Source: Brevipalpus yothersi (taxonomy: Eukaryota; Arthropoda; Arachnida; Trombidiformes; Tenuipalpidae). Taken from it: a stretch of DNA of 64,000 bases. The position numbers were made by a program, and so were the translations under genes. Of this stretch, positions 36,463 to 47,969 are shown in pieces. Below the pieces are notes generated by a model. The model was not told the DNA's origin and ran no database searches. It worked only from the letters and a program-made list of their open reading frames with translations. The stretch is from positions 1-64,000 of the forward strand of contig QZCP01000092.1 of the NCBI GenBank assembly GCA_003956705.1. The letters run 5' to 3'. Numbering within the stretch: the stretch's first letter is position 1; each line of letters starts with the position of its first letter.

Positions 36463-39400
36463 TTAGATGCTGTCAACATCTTCAGGTCGAGTACGCACTT
36501 CTGCTTCTTTCTCGTAACATGAGTCGTGTTGAGCCAACATACGAAGAAGAGATCGCAATTTTAGCCACCACTGATATCTTGGGATCCTATACCTTCAGGA
36601 ATAATCAATAATCTCGCGTTAAAACTCACATGATATGAGATGGACATTGATCGGATCGTGAGAAAAAAAATAGAAACAAGTCAGATATGGGAATGAAAAT
36701 GCAATGCTTACTTGAAATTAGTTTGATCTTCAAGCTCTTGGAGGGGAGTAAATTTATACTGACGTCTTATCAGTCCTAAGAGAGCTGCAGAGTCGGGTTT
36801 TGAGCCTTCACCATTTTTAATTCGATTTATTAACCAGTCTGCTGCTTTAGCTGCCATTTTTGTACCTAAATTTCGATCGAAAGGAGATGGAGAACCTCCT
36901 TGCTGCATGTGACCTAAGATGTTTTGTCGAGTTGTGAACTTGTCTTTACCCTCTTCGGAGAAAAGTCTATCGAATGAAGGAGGAAAAATTCGAGAAATTT
37001 AAGCATATCACTGAAAAAATCAATCAGAGAGCATCTTCATCAAGAAAAGAGAAGGACAAAATTAACTCACCGAAATATGAAATCAGTTGAGTAATTATTA
37101 TTAGCACATTCGTTTCTAGAGGGAAAGATAAAGAAAGATCAGAGTAATGCAAAAGAAGATGCAATGGTTTCAAAATATACCTGAGAATAAGACCTCTCAT
37201 GACACCTTCGTCCATTTTGGCTTTCATATGCTCAACATCGTCCATAAGATCTTTGATGTGAATTTTCTCCTCAAAAATGTAGGCAGCATCGGCACCACCA
37301 GCTAGTCCGGCAAGAGTTGCCAAATATCCACAATAGCCTCCCATTGTTTCAATCATGAAAACACGTCTTTTGGTGCCTTGAGCTGATTGTCGAATACGAT
37401 CACAGATTTCGGTGATTTCATTGACTGCTGTATCAGCACCCAGTGAAAACTCTGATCCAGGTACATTATTGCTAATAGTTGCAGGTATTACACAGATGGG
37501 TATTTTTAGAGCAGAGTAATCATCACGAGCTTTGGCCATTTGAAGAGCTGAATGAAAAGCTTCAAAACCACCGATTATCAGAAGACCTTGAATGGCAAAA
37601 CTCTGGATACGTTTTACAATCTTAGACATGTTGTCACCCTGGTCAGCGAGCGTTCGCCTGGTTCCTAATATAGCGCCTCCTTGACCTACTAGACCGGTGA
37701 CTTCCGACCATTGTAGCTCTTTGATGTTACCTTCGACAAATCCATCAATCCCTTCACTAATACCCAACACAGTGTCACCACGATAAATGACATTTCTGGC
37801 AAAAGATCTGAGGGCAGCGTTCATTCCACAACATGGAGCTCCAATATTCATCACAGCTACCCGGTAACTTGCGGCTTTTGGAGTGCCCGTTGGAGGACGA
37901 ATGCGAGTGAGCATTTTGTAGGTTTCCAAATTTCTCTCAAAACTTCTACCTCTCAGTTTGACTGCTTCTTCCCATTGTTTATTGGCCATAGCTGTTCCAA
38001 CAGCTTTAGTTTTTTCTACACAAGCCATGAGTGGAACACGAACTGCCTGATTGCCATCAAGAGACACAACACATGCTTCTGATTCAGGTGTAGCGTCCAT
38101 AAGGGCAAGGACCGCTTCTGCGCCCATTCGTGAGCCAAGTATACGGTCGAAAGCACTTGGACTTCCACCACGTTGAACGTGTCCAAGTACAGTGATTCGG
38201 GTGTCTTGCTTGAGATTGTCGACAATAACTTTTTTCACCATTTCAGCTGATATTGCGTTTCCTTCACGATCGATTGCACCTTCAGCAACTAGAATAATGT
38301 TCAAACGTTGACCAAGTTCACGCTCTTGTTGTAGCTTCTTGCAAAGACGCTCAGCCCAATTTTTTTCTGGTGGCCATTCAGGTATGAAAACAAAGTCAGC
38401 CTCACTCGCAAGAGCAGCAACAAGAGCCAAGTATCCACAGTGACGACCCATAACTTCGAGAATGAAGGTTCTCTGATGACTAGATGAAAAAATTAATAGT
38501 TATTGAATAAATATGGATCATTGCATGATAAGTAGAAGAAAAAAGATAGCAATAAAATGTATGAGAAAAAAGAATCCAAATAAATATCATCTTACCTAGA
38601 AGCAGTGGTTACGATTGCATCGATACTTTCGAGAATTCGGTGTAAAGCTGAATCAGTTCCAATGGTCATATCAGTTCCGCAAAAATCGTTATCGATTGAT
38701 CCAACCATTCCAACAACATTCAAGTGGGCACATTTCATACGCTGATTGAGTGTAATTTTTCCTGTAAGATATTGGAAAAAAAGGGTACACACACAAGATT
38801 ACAAGTACATATCGAGAATAAGAGAAGATCAACAATCAATCTTCACGGACACGCTATCTAAATACAAATTGTTACTCAATTGATGACAAAAAGAGAGGAA
38901 AAGAATTGAAAATTCACTCAAGAGTAGAGAAAAAAATGTGAGAAAAAGAGAGAGAGAGAATGGAAAAAATTTTCCTAATCAAGCGAAAATCTCGATCATT
39001 GTTGAAAAATCAAATCAAGCCATAAAATGTGAGGGTAAGAAAAAAAGAAGAGAGGATAAAACCAATCTTTGTTTTCCCTTTCTTTTTTTTCACTACTCAC
39101 CACTCTTGACTAGTTCATTGAGCAAATCTTGCCACTCTTGTCTAAATAGATTAGCTCCAGTTAAACTACCATCACCACCGATTACCACAAGATTGGTGAT
39201 TCCATGTTTGATAAGATTTTCAGCAGCCTTAAGACGTCCCTCACGTTCACGAAAATCTTTACATCTTGCGCTACCAATCACAGTACCACCTTTGTGAATA
39301 ATACCAGACACCGATATCTATGATCAAAATTAAACATCAGCAAAAAAGGAAAATGATCACAAACGCATACACGTAGTTACACACACACACATCATGAATA

Positions 39401-39742
39401 TGCTAAATCAATACACACGGCATTCATGATACATTATGTAATAAGAAATGAAGGGACAGAGAGAAAGAGCGAGAGAGAGAGAGAGAAAAAAAAATATTTC
39501 CCAAATCAACTTACCCATTTGGCTTCCTTAATATATTCACCACCATCAACCATTCCCTGATATCCCTCATTAATAAAGTACGCTTTACATCCCAAGTATA
39601 GAGCAGTTCGAACGACAGCTCGAACCGCAGCATTCATACCTTGAGAATCACCTCCAGAGGTAAACACTGCGATAGTTTTCTCCTTACCGGATCCACGCGT
39701 TGGTCCAACCGTTTTTTTGACATCCTTCTCACCGTCCATCAT
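36463..39742 (-). CDS. PFK: ATP-dependent 6-phosphofructokinase
   Basis: Glycolytic enzyme that phosphorylates fructose 6-phosphate to fructose 1,6-bisphosphate in the cytosol. Seven minus-strand exons: 39515-39742, 39101-39317, 38596-38761, 37181-38479, 37071-37115, 36712-36966 and 36463-36586. They sum to 777 aa plus stop, close to the animal length of about 780. The N-terminal catalytic half has TSGGDSQGMNAAVRAVVR, IGGDGSLTGAN, GSIDNDFCGTDMTIG (catalytic IDND) and MGRHCGYLALVAALASEAD. The C-terminal regulatory half repeats the fold: IGGFEAFHSALQ, ISNNVPGSEFSLGADTA, ETMGGYCGYLATLAGLAGGA and LGHMQQGGSPSPFDRN. Exon 5 is a 45-nt microexon (ECANNNYSTDFIF). The last exon encodes QWWLKLRSLLRML. 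I start at the MMDGEKD methionine; an in-frame ATG at 39829 would add 29 hydrophobic residues. Confidence 0.96.
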
Positions 39743-39829
39743 AACACAATCTTTTCCGCACACAAATAAATCAATTAATTTTAAACAACTCAGTATACAC
39801 CACCGTATAAAATCGATTAATATGGACAC

Positions 39830-40558
39830 GAATTGAGAGAGAGAATCCAGATCAGAAGACAGAAGAAAGTGACTCGATTGAGAAGTGAAGTGAGTTTCGG
39901 CAAAAAAAAGCAGAAAAAAAGTGAAGCAATACTGTTACCAAAAAGCTATTATAGATGTCGCTATGAGTTTTATTTTTCGCGCGCAATTTATTTTAGCTTA
40001 TTTTCACCTGTTTTTACCTGAGAATAGAGATTATTTTTTTTTCGCTTTTTTCTGATTAAAAGAGATTAAATTGGGAAAGTTTTTTTTCTCGGTGGAATGT
40101 TTGTGTTTGAGTGGAATAACCAATTTTTTCTGAAAATTAGATGATTTTTTCTATTATTCACCCACTTAGGTACATTATACTTGTCAGTGAATATGTATCG
40201 CCTATTTATTGTTCAACTTGCCTGATAATGTTTTATTTTTTTCCCATGATAGGTTTAAAAGTATCTTGAAGGTAAAAGGAGTATAGCTTTTCGGAAAATA
40301 TTGCCTTCCTTTTAGAAAGATATGGAAACTTGGTGCGCTGATTCAATGAGAATGGAAGAATGAGTAGATCGAATATCGCAGGCGGTATCATTGAATATTC
40401 CGGAATTCTTCGGGATTTTATTGTATGAGTTTCGGGCAAGTCAAAAAAATGGGAAAATTCTATCGATACTGATTTTTCCCTTGATGATCAACGTTTTCTT
40501 GAAACTAATAGGAAATTATCATAAATCTCCAAAAATGAGGCAATAAAAAGGTTTGTTA
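39830..40558. other. spacer between PFK 5' end and ValRS 3' end
   Basis: No gene recognised. It holds the presumptive PFK promoter and the ValRS 3' flank on the minus strand. Plus and minus frames here are short and featureless. Confidence 0.5.
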
Positions 40559-43500
40559 TCAATTTTTTGGAATCAGCTGTGAAAGATGATCGCGATCAAG
40601 GGTTAACAATTCTAATTTTTTAATTGCATGTTGATTCTCCTCTTTGTCAGCTTTGGACCTCGATAACTTTGCCTCCAAAGATTCGATTCTCTTCGTAAAT
40701 GTAGCCATAAGAGGTTGAAAATACTCCGTTCTTGGCTCGACTAGGACAACGGTGTCGTCGTTAACATGAAGAGATATCCATTCTCTGGGAGTTTGTGAGG
40801 GCTCCTCATCCAGTAAGGATAAATCTGGACATTTGGTCAATTTTTTGATGAGATCGAGTAACGATGAATGAGTGAGCTGTGAGGAGAGTAATCTTATTTG
40901 TGGGCTTTCGTCTCGCTTTAGATGAAGATCCTGAGCAAAGCCGAACATAGTCGATCGGATAGAGCGAACAACCTCCATTTCTTCATCCAGTTTATCGTCA
41001 CAAAAATGTCTAATAGGTTTCAAGTCAGGAAACAGCTCTAGTTGTAAACTTTTGAGATCAGTTTTGTGGGGATCAATTATCCTACGTAATCGTTGGAAAA
41101 GTTCCTCCGTTACATGTGGGATTAGGGGATATAATGCTATGAACGAACATTTATAAATCTGAGCTAAAACATTCATTGAATAAGAATCGATGAGCTGGTC
41201 TGGACTACTAGGCTTGATGGCTTCCAAATATAGATCACAGAGACAGCTAACCCAAAATACTATAAAACGGTGGTAGATCTTGTTCAATGAAAATTCATCA
41301 ATATCTTGAGGGATCTGTTTCATGAAATCATTCAGTCTCGAAATGATCCATTTATCTGGTAGCCCTAAATTCTTCTCATTGATAACAAAATCTTCTATAT
41401 CTTGAAACCATTCAAAATTTGGCGGCAAACGGCTACTGTGCAACGATAGGAAGCGGAAAGCTTGCCAAATCTTATTGATTAGATGGCGATTCTGTTCCAA
41501 ATGTTGCACGGAGAAGTTAATTGCATCAACTTTTGGATTGTGCTCATACAAACTCAACCTAAGACCATCTGCTCCACATGCTTTAATGCCTCGAGGGAAG
41601 AGAGTTTTTCGAGTTATCAAAGCGTTTTCATACTCCTCTTTGCTGATCAGCCCAGAATCGAAGAGACTTTTAGAATCATCATTCAATTTTGAAAGCTGAA
41701 CTCCTTTTATCACATCGACTGGATCTATTGCGTTGCCCAGTGTTTTGCTCATTTTTTTACCCCGAGCATCACAAACCATACCATGAAGATGAACTTTATG
41801 GAAAGGCATCATACCGGTGAGATAGGTTGATAAGAGAATCATTTTCATAACCCAAAAATTAAGAATATCATAGCCTGTTTCCATTAACGAAAGAGGGTAA
41901 TACAATTTGAAGTAAGGTGAATCGGGTTTCGGCCAGTCTAACGCTGAGATTGGTAGCAATGCCGATGAAAACCAAGTGTCAAGAACATCTGCATCTTGTT
42001 TGAGAACTAGATTTTTGTCATCATACTTTTCTTTTGCTTTTTGCATAGCTTTACGCAGTGAATGAGCAACAATCCAGTCAGTTTCTCCATCAGGCCGAAT
42101 GACTTTATATGCTGGTATCTGATGTCCAAAAGGTATCTGCCTGGAAATACACCAATCTTGCGGCTTATTCAGCCAATTAAGTAGAATATTAACTTTTTTG
42201 CCTGGGAAAACTTCAAAAGATCCATTTTCGATCCTCGCTTTGAGCATTTCATATCCTGGTTTAGTATCTAGAAACCATTGAGGTTTAATTCTTCGCTCAA
42301 TTATATCACTACTTCGTGAACAAATTGGCACAATTGTATCTCTCGGCTCATATCCTAGATAACAGTTCATTTGTTTCAGACGTTCCATGACAGCTTCAGC
42401 TGCATCATATCGATTTTTGCAGTTTGTAAGATGAGCGAAACTTGAAGATAAGCTTTCCTTTGTGTAACTACCATCTTCATTCATAAAATTTTCGATCGGT
42501 AACTTATGTTTGACAGCAACCTCATAATCTGTTAAGCTTGATGAAGGAGTGATTTTCACAGCACCAGTACCAAAGTCTGGTTTTGCAATAGGATCAGCTA
42601 TTACAGGAATTGCTTTACCAGATGCAGGATTGTAAAGCATCTTTCCATGATATTTCACATATCGACTGTCATCTGGATGCACTGCAACAGCAACATCTCC
42701 AGGAATTGTGAACAAGTTCATAGTAGAAACCTTAATTCCATCCTTTCCATCATCATTATACACAGGATACAGTACAGTATGGAATAGTCCAAAACTGACA
42801 GGTCTATTCACCCCTGGAACTTGCAATTTGGTACCTCCTTTGATATGAGTCATTTTTACCTCAACATCAGATACGGTTGACTTCATGGCGTAAGACCATA
42901 AAACTAAAGATTTTCTACGCTTAATGTAACCCTTATCGTATAATCGAATGAAAGCAGTAGCCACAGCTCCACATAATTCAGGATCTAATGTAAAATATTC
43001 CCTATGATGATCAAATGAGCCACCTAACTGATCCAGTTGATCGCGTATTGAATATATTCTTTGCTCTTTCCAGAGTGAAAAAAATTTGCTAAATTCCACT
43101 TCATCCAATTCTCTGATCTCTTTACCTATGAAAATTTTCAAATTGAAAAATTAACACAAATCAAACGACACAAATTATCTCACAAACTTACCTTGAGTCT
43201 TTCTGAGAACCTTTTCAAGTTGAAGAAAAGTGGCAATTCCAGCATGATCATAACCCGGTATGAAGGCAACCGATGTGTTTTCATGCATTCTATGATGCCG
43301 AGCATAGGCATCCTGTAAAGCCAATGTCAATGAATGGCCCAAATGAATTGAACCGGTAATATTTGGCGGTGGAAACAGTAAACTGATACACTTTTGATTT
43401 GGATTGGGAACACGTGATGAGAAAACATTTGAAGCTTTCCAAAAATCAGACCATACTTTTTCGTAAACATTGGGATCAGGAGTTGAACTCAAGGGTTTTT

Positions 43501-43711
43501 TGAGATCTTGATGGACATCAGATGATTTGCAAAGAGGAAGACAAATACAATGATAATCAACAATCAACAAATCAATCTTGTCAATCAATAATATTACATC
43601 ATCATCATAACTTACGTTCATGAGCGGTAAAAATTGCCGAAGCAGTTTGGGATGTTCTTTTCGATGTACAATACAGTCTAACACAAACCGTTTCATTTCT
43701 ATTGATAGCAT
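40559..43711 (-). CDS. VARS2: valyl-tRNA synthetase, mitochondrial-size
   Basis: Class I aminoacyl-tRNA synthetase that charges tRNA-Val. Exons 43192-43711 and 40559-43125 join across a 66-nt intron in phase 1 (1028 aa). The HIGH motif appears as PPPNITGSIHLGHSLTLALQ and the KMSKS loop as KKMSKTLGN. Between them is an editing (CP1) domain, and WCISRQIPFGHQIPAY is present. The anticodon-binding domain and a C-terminal coiled-coil arm (LEAKLSRSKADKEENQ) follow. The length fits mitochondrial ValRS (about 1060 aa) rather than the longer cytosolic form. The basic start MLSIEMKRFVLDCIVHRKEH could be a mitochondrial presequence. The start is ATG 43711. A perfect GTAAGT at 43615 suggests a small extra intron in exon 1, where the frame turns oddly hydrophobic, but I found only a 39-nt in-phase solution. 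Confidence 0.93.
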
Positions 43712-43956
43712 ACTTAAAACAATCACTTATCGGTACAATCTTTAACATTCCCAAAACATCAAAAAACAATCACACACACATGATGATCAAAAATCACCGA
43801 AAAAAAAGTGTTTTCATTTGAACCGGAAAAAAAACATGTTGAAAAAAAATTGAAAACATTATCACGTGTACGTTGATTGTGCTGCCTCTTCAATGATGAT
43901 GAAAATGATTTAAATTTTTTCAAATTAATTGGGAAGAAAATTGCTCCACATTAATT

Positions 43957-43967
43957 GAAGAATCCTT
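43957..43967 (+). promoter_or_regulatory. shared upstream element GAAGAATCCTT, paralogue 1
   Basis: Lies about 185 nt upstream of the paralogue 1 start. The same 11-mer occurs in the same orientation at a similar distance upstream of the two other paralogues. Confidence 0.55.
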
Positions 43968-44093
43968 GATGAGAATAACAGAAAGTAGAATATCATCAAT
44001 AAAATCCCGATCGTTGATGAAATTTATTTGAGGTGATGATAAATTTTTTTTGGGGCATTTTTTCCCTTCTCGTCACATTTTGAGGTTGAAAAA

Positions 44094-44113
44094 TTGTGAA
44101 ACTTTGTTTCGCT
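44094..44113 (+). promoter_or_regulatory. shared proximal 20-mer, paralogue 1
   Basis: TTGTGAAACTTTGTTTCGCT ends 38 nt before the ATG. An identical 20-mer ends 38 nt before the ATG of paralogue 2. It is probably core promoter or 5' UTR retained after duplication. Confidence 0.6.
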
Positions 44114-44150
44114 GGTTGAACTAGCAACAGTTTGAGTTCAATTCATCAAG

Positions 44151-45134
44151 ATGTCCAAAACATCTACTATGAGTCTCGAATCAGTATCATTAGTATCCAG
44201 ATTTTCACAGATGGGCTCCGATATCGGTGAAAAATGGAGGGCTGGTAAAGAATATTACAGGTCAAAGCGAGAATCTATTGGCCCACTTTTCGGCTATCTA
44301 GTGATTATGGCAATATTCATCGTCTGTCAAACGATAGTTATGGCTGTGATTTCTCGAAGAATGATCATTACATCATCATCATTCTTTAAGGAGCTACAAG
44401 AACGAAATTGGGGTGAATTGGTGAACAAAATAAGTAAGACATCACAACAAATTCAACCAACAACTATTGCTGATATTCCAGAGAAAGAATTATCTGATCT
44501 TGATAATCAATTAGCACAATATAGGAAGACTTCTGATGAATACAAACAAGAATGTAATGCATCAATCAAACTTATAGAGAAAAATTTGGATACAGGGGAT
44601 GTTTTATACAGGCAAATTCTCGATAAATCAAATGAATTGAAAAATATTCGTTCTGGAATCAAAAATTTAGAATATAAAGTAAATATAGAGGCCAGGAATC
44701 GTATCGGCGTAATTGGTGAATATTTGCCAGACATCGATGCCATGAACGTTTTGAGAGAAGCTTTTGGAGATTTATTCAGGGGAGATATATTATTCTTGAT
44801 TCCAGCGAAACGGTTTGATTGGCCTGAAAATAACTATAAAAAATGGCTGAATTGCTCTTCACCACAAGACATTGGTTACATTTCAATTGGACCCAAAAAA
44901 GATCATGGAAATCACTTTAATCTTAGCTTTGGAATCCGAGGCAATCGACTATCAGAAGCTACCCAGGAAGCTGTATCAATTGATAAGAAAGAAGTTGATA
45001 TAACTGGAGACATTAAACAACAATTGTATAATGCGATAAAATTTGATGAGCAAAAATTTTTCAGTAAATTGAAACTCAAAAGATTGTATGTTAAATTTCA
45101 AGCTGTTTCATTCAAAAAAATACCAGATCCATGA
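44151..45134 (+). CDS. single-pass membrane protein, unrecognised family, paralogue 1
   Basis: Intronless, 327 aa, no family recognised. A Ser-rich basic N-terminus (about 45 residues, with GEKWRAGKEYYRSKRESIG) precedes one hydrophobic helix at about 47-68 (GYLVIMAIFIVCQTIVMAVI). Then come the invariant block SSSFFKELQERNWGEL, a coiled-coil-like middle with potential N-glycosylation sites, a conserved LFLIPAKRFDWPEN block and the shared C-terminus FKKIPDP. Positive residues before the helix predict a type II protein with the C-terminal part outside the cytosol. It shares its first 95 residues almost completely with paralogue 2 (55160-56128); the middle diverges strongly. Function unknown. Confidence 0.85.
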   Translation: MSKTSTMSLESVSLVSRFSQMGSDIGEKWRAGKEYYRSKRESIGPLFGYLVIMAIFIVCQTIVMAVISRRMIITSSSFFKELQERNWGELVNKISKTSQQIQPTTIADIPEKELSDLDNQLAQYRKTSDEYKQECNASIKLIEKNLDTGDVLYRQILDKSNELKNIRSGIKNLEYKVNIEARNRIGVIGEYLPDIDAMNVLREAFGDLFRGDILFLIPAKRFDWPENNYKKWLNCSSPQDIGYISIGPKKDHGNHFNLSFGIRGNRLSEATQEAVSIDKKEVDITGDIKQQLYNAIKFDEQKFFSKLKLKRLYVKFQAVSFKKIPDP

Positions 45135-45299
45135 ACAGATTTGTTTCTTTCAAAACTTTCACTTTGAGTACTATCTTATCGTGAAATGGTTTGTATTTTC
45201 TGAGATTTTCGATCACCAAACCTTTGTTGTGAAGATCCGAAATTGTCGTCCTTTTCTATCTAATTTTATGACCAGAGGAGAACAATTGTCTCATCGATT

Positions 45300-45417
45300 G
45301 TTTGGAATTGGACTTATTGAATTTATCACCTTCTTCCCACATCTTGATGAATTTGATTTTTCATTGGTAAAGAACAATGTTCATCAACCTATTATAATCT
45401 GGGCATGTATTTCATAG
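45300..45417 (+). pseudogene. possible Tc1/mariner transposase remnant
   Basis: In one frame the stretch reads HLDEFDFSL followed by PIIIWACIS before a stop. These resemble the SDExxFxL and VMVWGCIS blocks of the Tc1 DDE domain, with the segment between them shortened. No other transposase motif was found, so this is a weak call. Confidence 0.3.
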
Positions 45418-46084
45418 CTTATCATGAAACTCGACAATCGGCAATCTGAAAGATCTTTCATAATCGAAATCTGAAACTTATAGAGACAGAGAAGAGGATA
45501 AATATCTATTAATAATACAATTTCGACGAGGAATGATCTTCCACCTCAATTGAGCAAAAATTTGTCACCATACTTGATGGTTGGAAACGAGTTCGTGATG
45601 CGATGATATGATCTTTCACCTCTGGAAAACTCAAGATAATTTTCAATTTGATTAAGATGTCAGTTGAAAATATCAACAGTTCAAGGAAATCTCTCGACAA
45701 TCGAAAAGTTTTGATCCAAAAACCATGTGGACTGAGAGAAGTGTAATTATCATCTCAAAGAGCTTCTTTGCAACCGATATTATTAATACCACCTCTGGTG
45801 AAAGTAGATCGGAAATGTTGAGATTTTTTCAAGAAGCTTTCTCGTAATCTTTCTTACGAACTTTACTGGTTGTGACATTATATAAATGTTTTGTCCAACT
45901 TTTCAAGGTAACTTTTTTGATACCGACACACTTGAATCACTTCGAAGCTCTGGTTGATCAGATAATCGAGAATCGCAAGCAAATTGCTCACAATGAGGGT
46001 CAAGATTTTTTCCACTACATGCTCGAAAACGAAATGTAAATGAAGTCCTTGGAGTAGAAAGTTAACTAAGAACTTTCTTCTATG

Positions 46085-46223
46085 GATAGAACAGTTCGAT
46101 TATTTTTGATCACCATATCTCACCGAAAAAGTCAGATTAAATTCATGATTATTGATGATATAATGATTCAATTAAACTTTTTTGGTGAGATATGGTGGTC
46201 AAAAATAATCGAACTGTTTTATC
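46085..46223. mobile_element. 139-bp palindromic MITE-like element
   Basis: Two 48-nt inverted arms (46085-46132 and 46176-46223) match with three mismatches around a 43-nt spacer. The arm core is CAGTTCGATTATTTTTGATC. TA dinucleotides sit near both ends, consistent with a TA target, but no empty site is available. It could form a strong hairpin in RNA or DNA. Confidence 0.7.
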
Positions 46224-46703
46224 TTGTGGTCAAAAAATATCGGCTTCCAACTTAATTCTATCATGACGAGAAACTTTCATGCCACTCTGTGAATTACTAT
46301 TGATTATTCGAGTAATTCGTGTCTCTTATTCCTTAGCCAAGTGATGAGAGTTTTACTCATAATGGTGAGGAATCAGATCATTTACTTGAGAGAGTATCAC
46401 TCATCATCATCCTATCATCAAGAGATGTTGGACTACCCTTTGGGTGTTATACGGGTGTCATTATCATGATTTGAGAAAAGTTCAAGATATTCATTTAGAT
46501 TCAAGATTTCATCTGACTGAACCTCTCCGAATTTTCTTTAGTTTGCTTGGTAAAATCAGTTACTTTGGACAGGGAATTGTGGGGACATCGTTTATCATAT
46601 ACATGTATTAATATAAAAAATTCAGTCATTAGGGTGGAGCTAATGCATATTACCAGGCTCTTTGGGGATTGAAATGAATAGTAACCTTGTAAACAACTTG
46701 GCC

Positions 46704-46870
46704 AAAGAGAAAGAGAAAGAGAAAGAGAAAGAGAAAGAGAAAGAGAAAGAGAAAGAGAAAGAGAAAGAGAAAGAGAAAGAGAAAGAGAAAGAGAAAGAGA
46801 AAGAGAAAGAGAAAGAGAAAGAGAAAGAGAAAGAGAAAGAGAAAGAGAAAGAGAAAGAGAAAGAGAAAGA
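46704..46870. repeat. (AAAGAG)n hexanucleotide satellite
   Basis: About 28 copies of a perfect AAAGAG hexamer. It is unlike the dinucleotide tracts elsewhere and creates Lys/Glu and Ser/Phe shadow frames. Confidence 0.97.
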
Positions 46871-47204
46871 ATGAATACCATGGAATTCGTTCTCATTGAT
46901 CCTTGACTCTATGGGTGATCTGTCTATCCTCAAAATCCTATTGAAAATTTTCAAGAAGGCCCGTTTTTTAATCAGGTCGAAGCGCCTGCGTTTAACCAAG
47001 CGAAGTGAGCACATTCGCTAGTAAGAAATGCATCAGAAATTGTTATCAAGCAGTTTTTTAATTAGTCAAATTGATGAACAAAATCAATCTGATGGGCCGA
47101 GATTGTCACTTTCTCAATAACGTTCCCATTAATTCTGAAATCGGTAAAAGTATGGACCTGTTTCCATTGACTCATCATGTAAATATATTTCTTGAGCGTT
47201 ATAC

Positions 47205-47969
47205 TCAATATCCATCCTTACGTATTTCAGCATTTAGGCCAATCTTTTCCACATCATCAAAATGATATCTGAAAATGGCCTCAAAAATTTCTACAAAATA
47301 CGCTACCATGTGTGCACCAAGAGATTTAAAGTATGAATCGTCTTTAAACGTTAAAAGACAGAAAAGAAAGCCTATTGGAATTAAGACAAGCCCAAACAGT
47401 CCTTCTGCTATGTATCCAATTCTGTACATAGCTCTACGAGAAGCTTCTTTAGGATTTTTCACAATCCATTTGATTGCCCTCCATCCAATCTTGAATTTCT
47501 CTTTCAACTTATGGCCTAAGCGTTTGAACATCGATTTTGTATCAGAGAAGAACTTTTTCACTTTGCTTTGATCTTTACTTTTGAGAATGTTCGTGACCTG
47601 ATTGGCCAGCTCTGGATGCTTCTTGGAACTTTCATTGATTGCCTTGATAATATCATCTTTCGTTATAACCTGATTTACGGTACTTAAAGCCTTGATTCTT
47701 TCCATGAGATCATTATTCCATTCGGATAATGGTGTTGACAATTTTTCAACTTCCTCTTTACTTAAATCGATATCGCTTGAGAACTCAGCAAGCTTCTTGA
47801 TTTCCATAGCCAATTTTTCAGCACGCTGCTCATCTGAAAGTTTATCATCTTCTAGTATGCTTTTGATGGTACCTGAAACTTGATCAAAATTATCGACCTC
47901 GTTGCCTGATATAGTTAAATCAGACAAAAGTGCACTGATAACTATTAAAAGGAACAACAACAACTTCAT
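47205..47969 (-). CDS. secreted or membrane-associated lysine-rich protein, unrecognised
   Basis: Intronless, 254 aa. A clear signal peptide (MKLLLFLLIVISALLSDL) is followed by an acidic helical part (EDDKLSDEQRAEKLAMEIKK), then a strongly basic helical part (FKRLGHKLKEKFKIGWRAIK). A hydrophobic stretch at about 190-212 (GLFGLVLIPIGFLFCLLTF) follows. The sharp acidic-to-basic change followed by a hydrophobic helix recalls secreted membrane-active proteins, but no family is recognised, so function is not assigned. A TATA box lies about 105 nt upstream of the ATG. Confidence 0.75.
   Translation of the reverse strand: MKLLLFLLIVISALLSDLTISGNEVDNFDQVSGTIKSILEDDKLSDEQRAEKLAMEIKKLAEFSSDIDLSKEEVEKLSTPLSEWNNDLMERIKALSTVNQVITKDDIIKAINESSKKHPELANQVTNILKSKDQSKVKKFFSDTKSMFKRLGHKLKEKFKIGWRAIKWIVKNPKEASRRAMYRIGYIAEGLFGLVLIPIGFLFCLLTFKDDSYFKSLGAHMVAYFVEIFEAIFRYHFDDVEKIGLNAEIRKDGY

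Larger units (their letters stand above)
43727..44150. other. divergent promoter region, ValRS (-) / membrane-protein gene (+)
   Basis: No gene. The right part contains two elements shared with the paralogous membrane-protein genes, annotated separately. Confidence 0.55.
45135..47204. other. non-coding with transposon remnants and a hexamer satellite
   Basis: Apart from the transposase-like remnant, the palindromic element and the hexamer repeat listed separately, no coding sequence is supportable. Confidence 0.5.

Noticed and set aside
41475..41699. Plus-strand frames opposite ValRS
   Set aside because: Shadow frames of the confirmed minus-strand coding sequence.
46501..47014. Minus-strand frames with long Ser-Leu or Ser-Phe runs and the plus-strand Lys-Glu frame
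   Set aside because: Products of the AAAGAG hexamer array.
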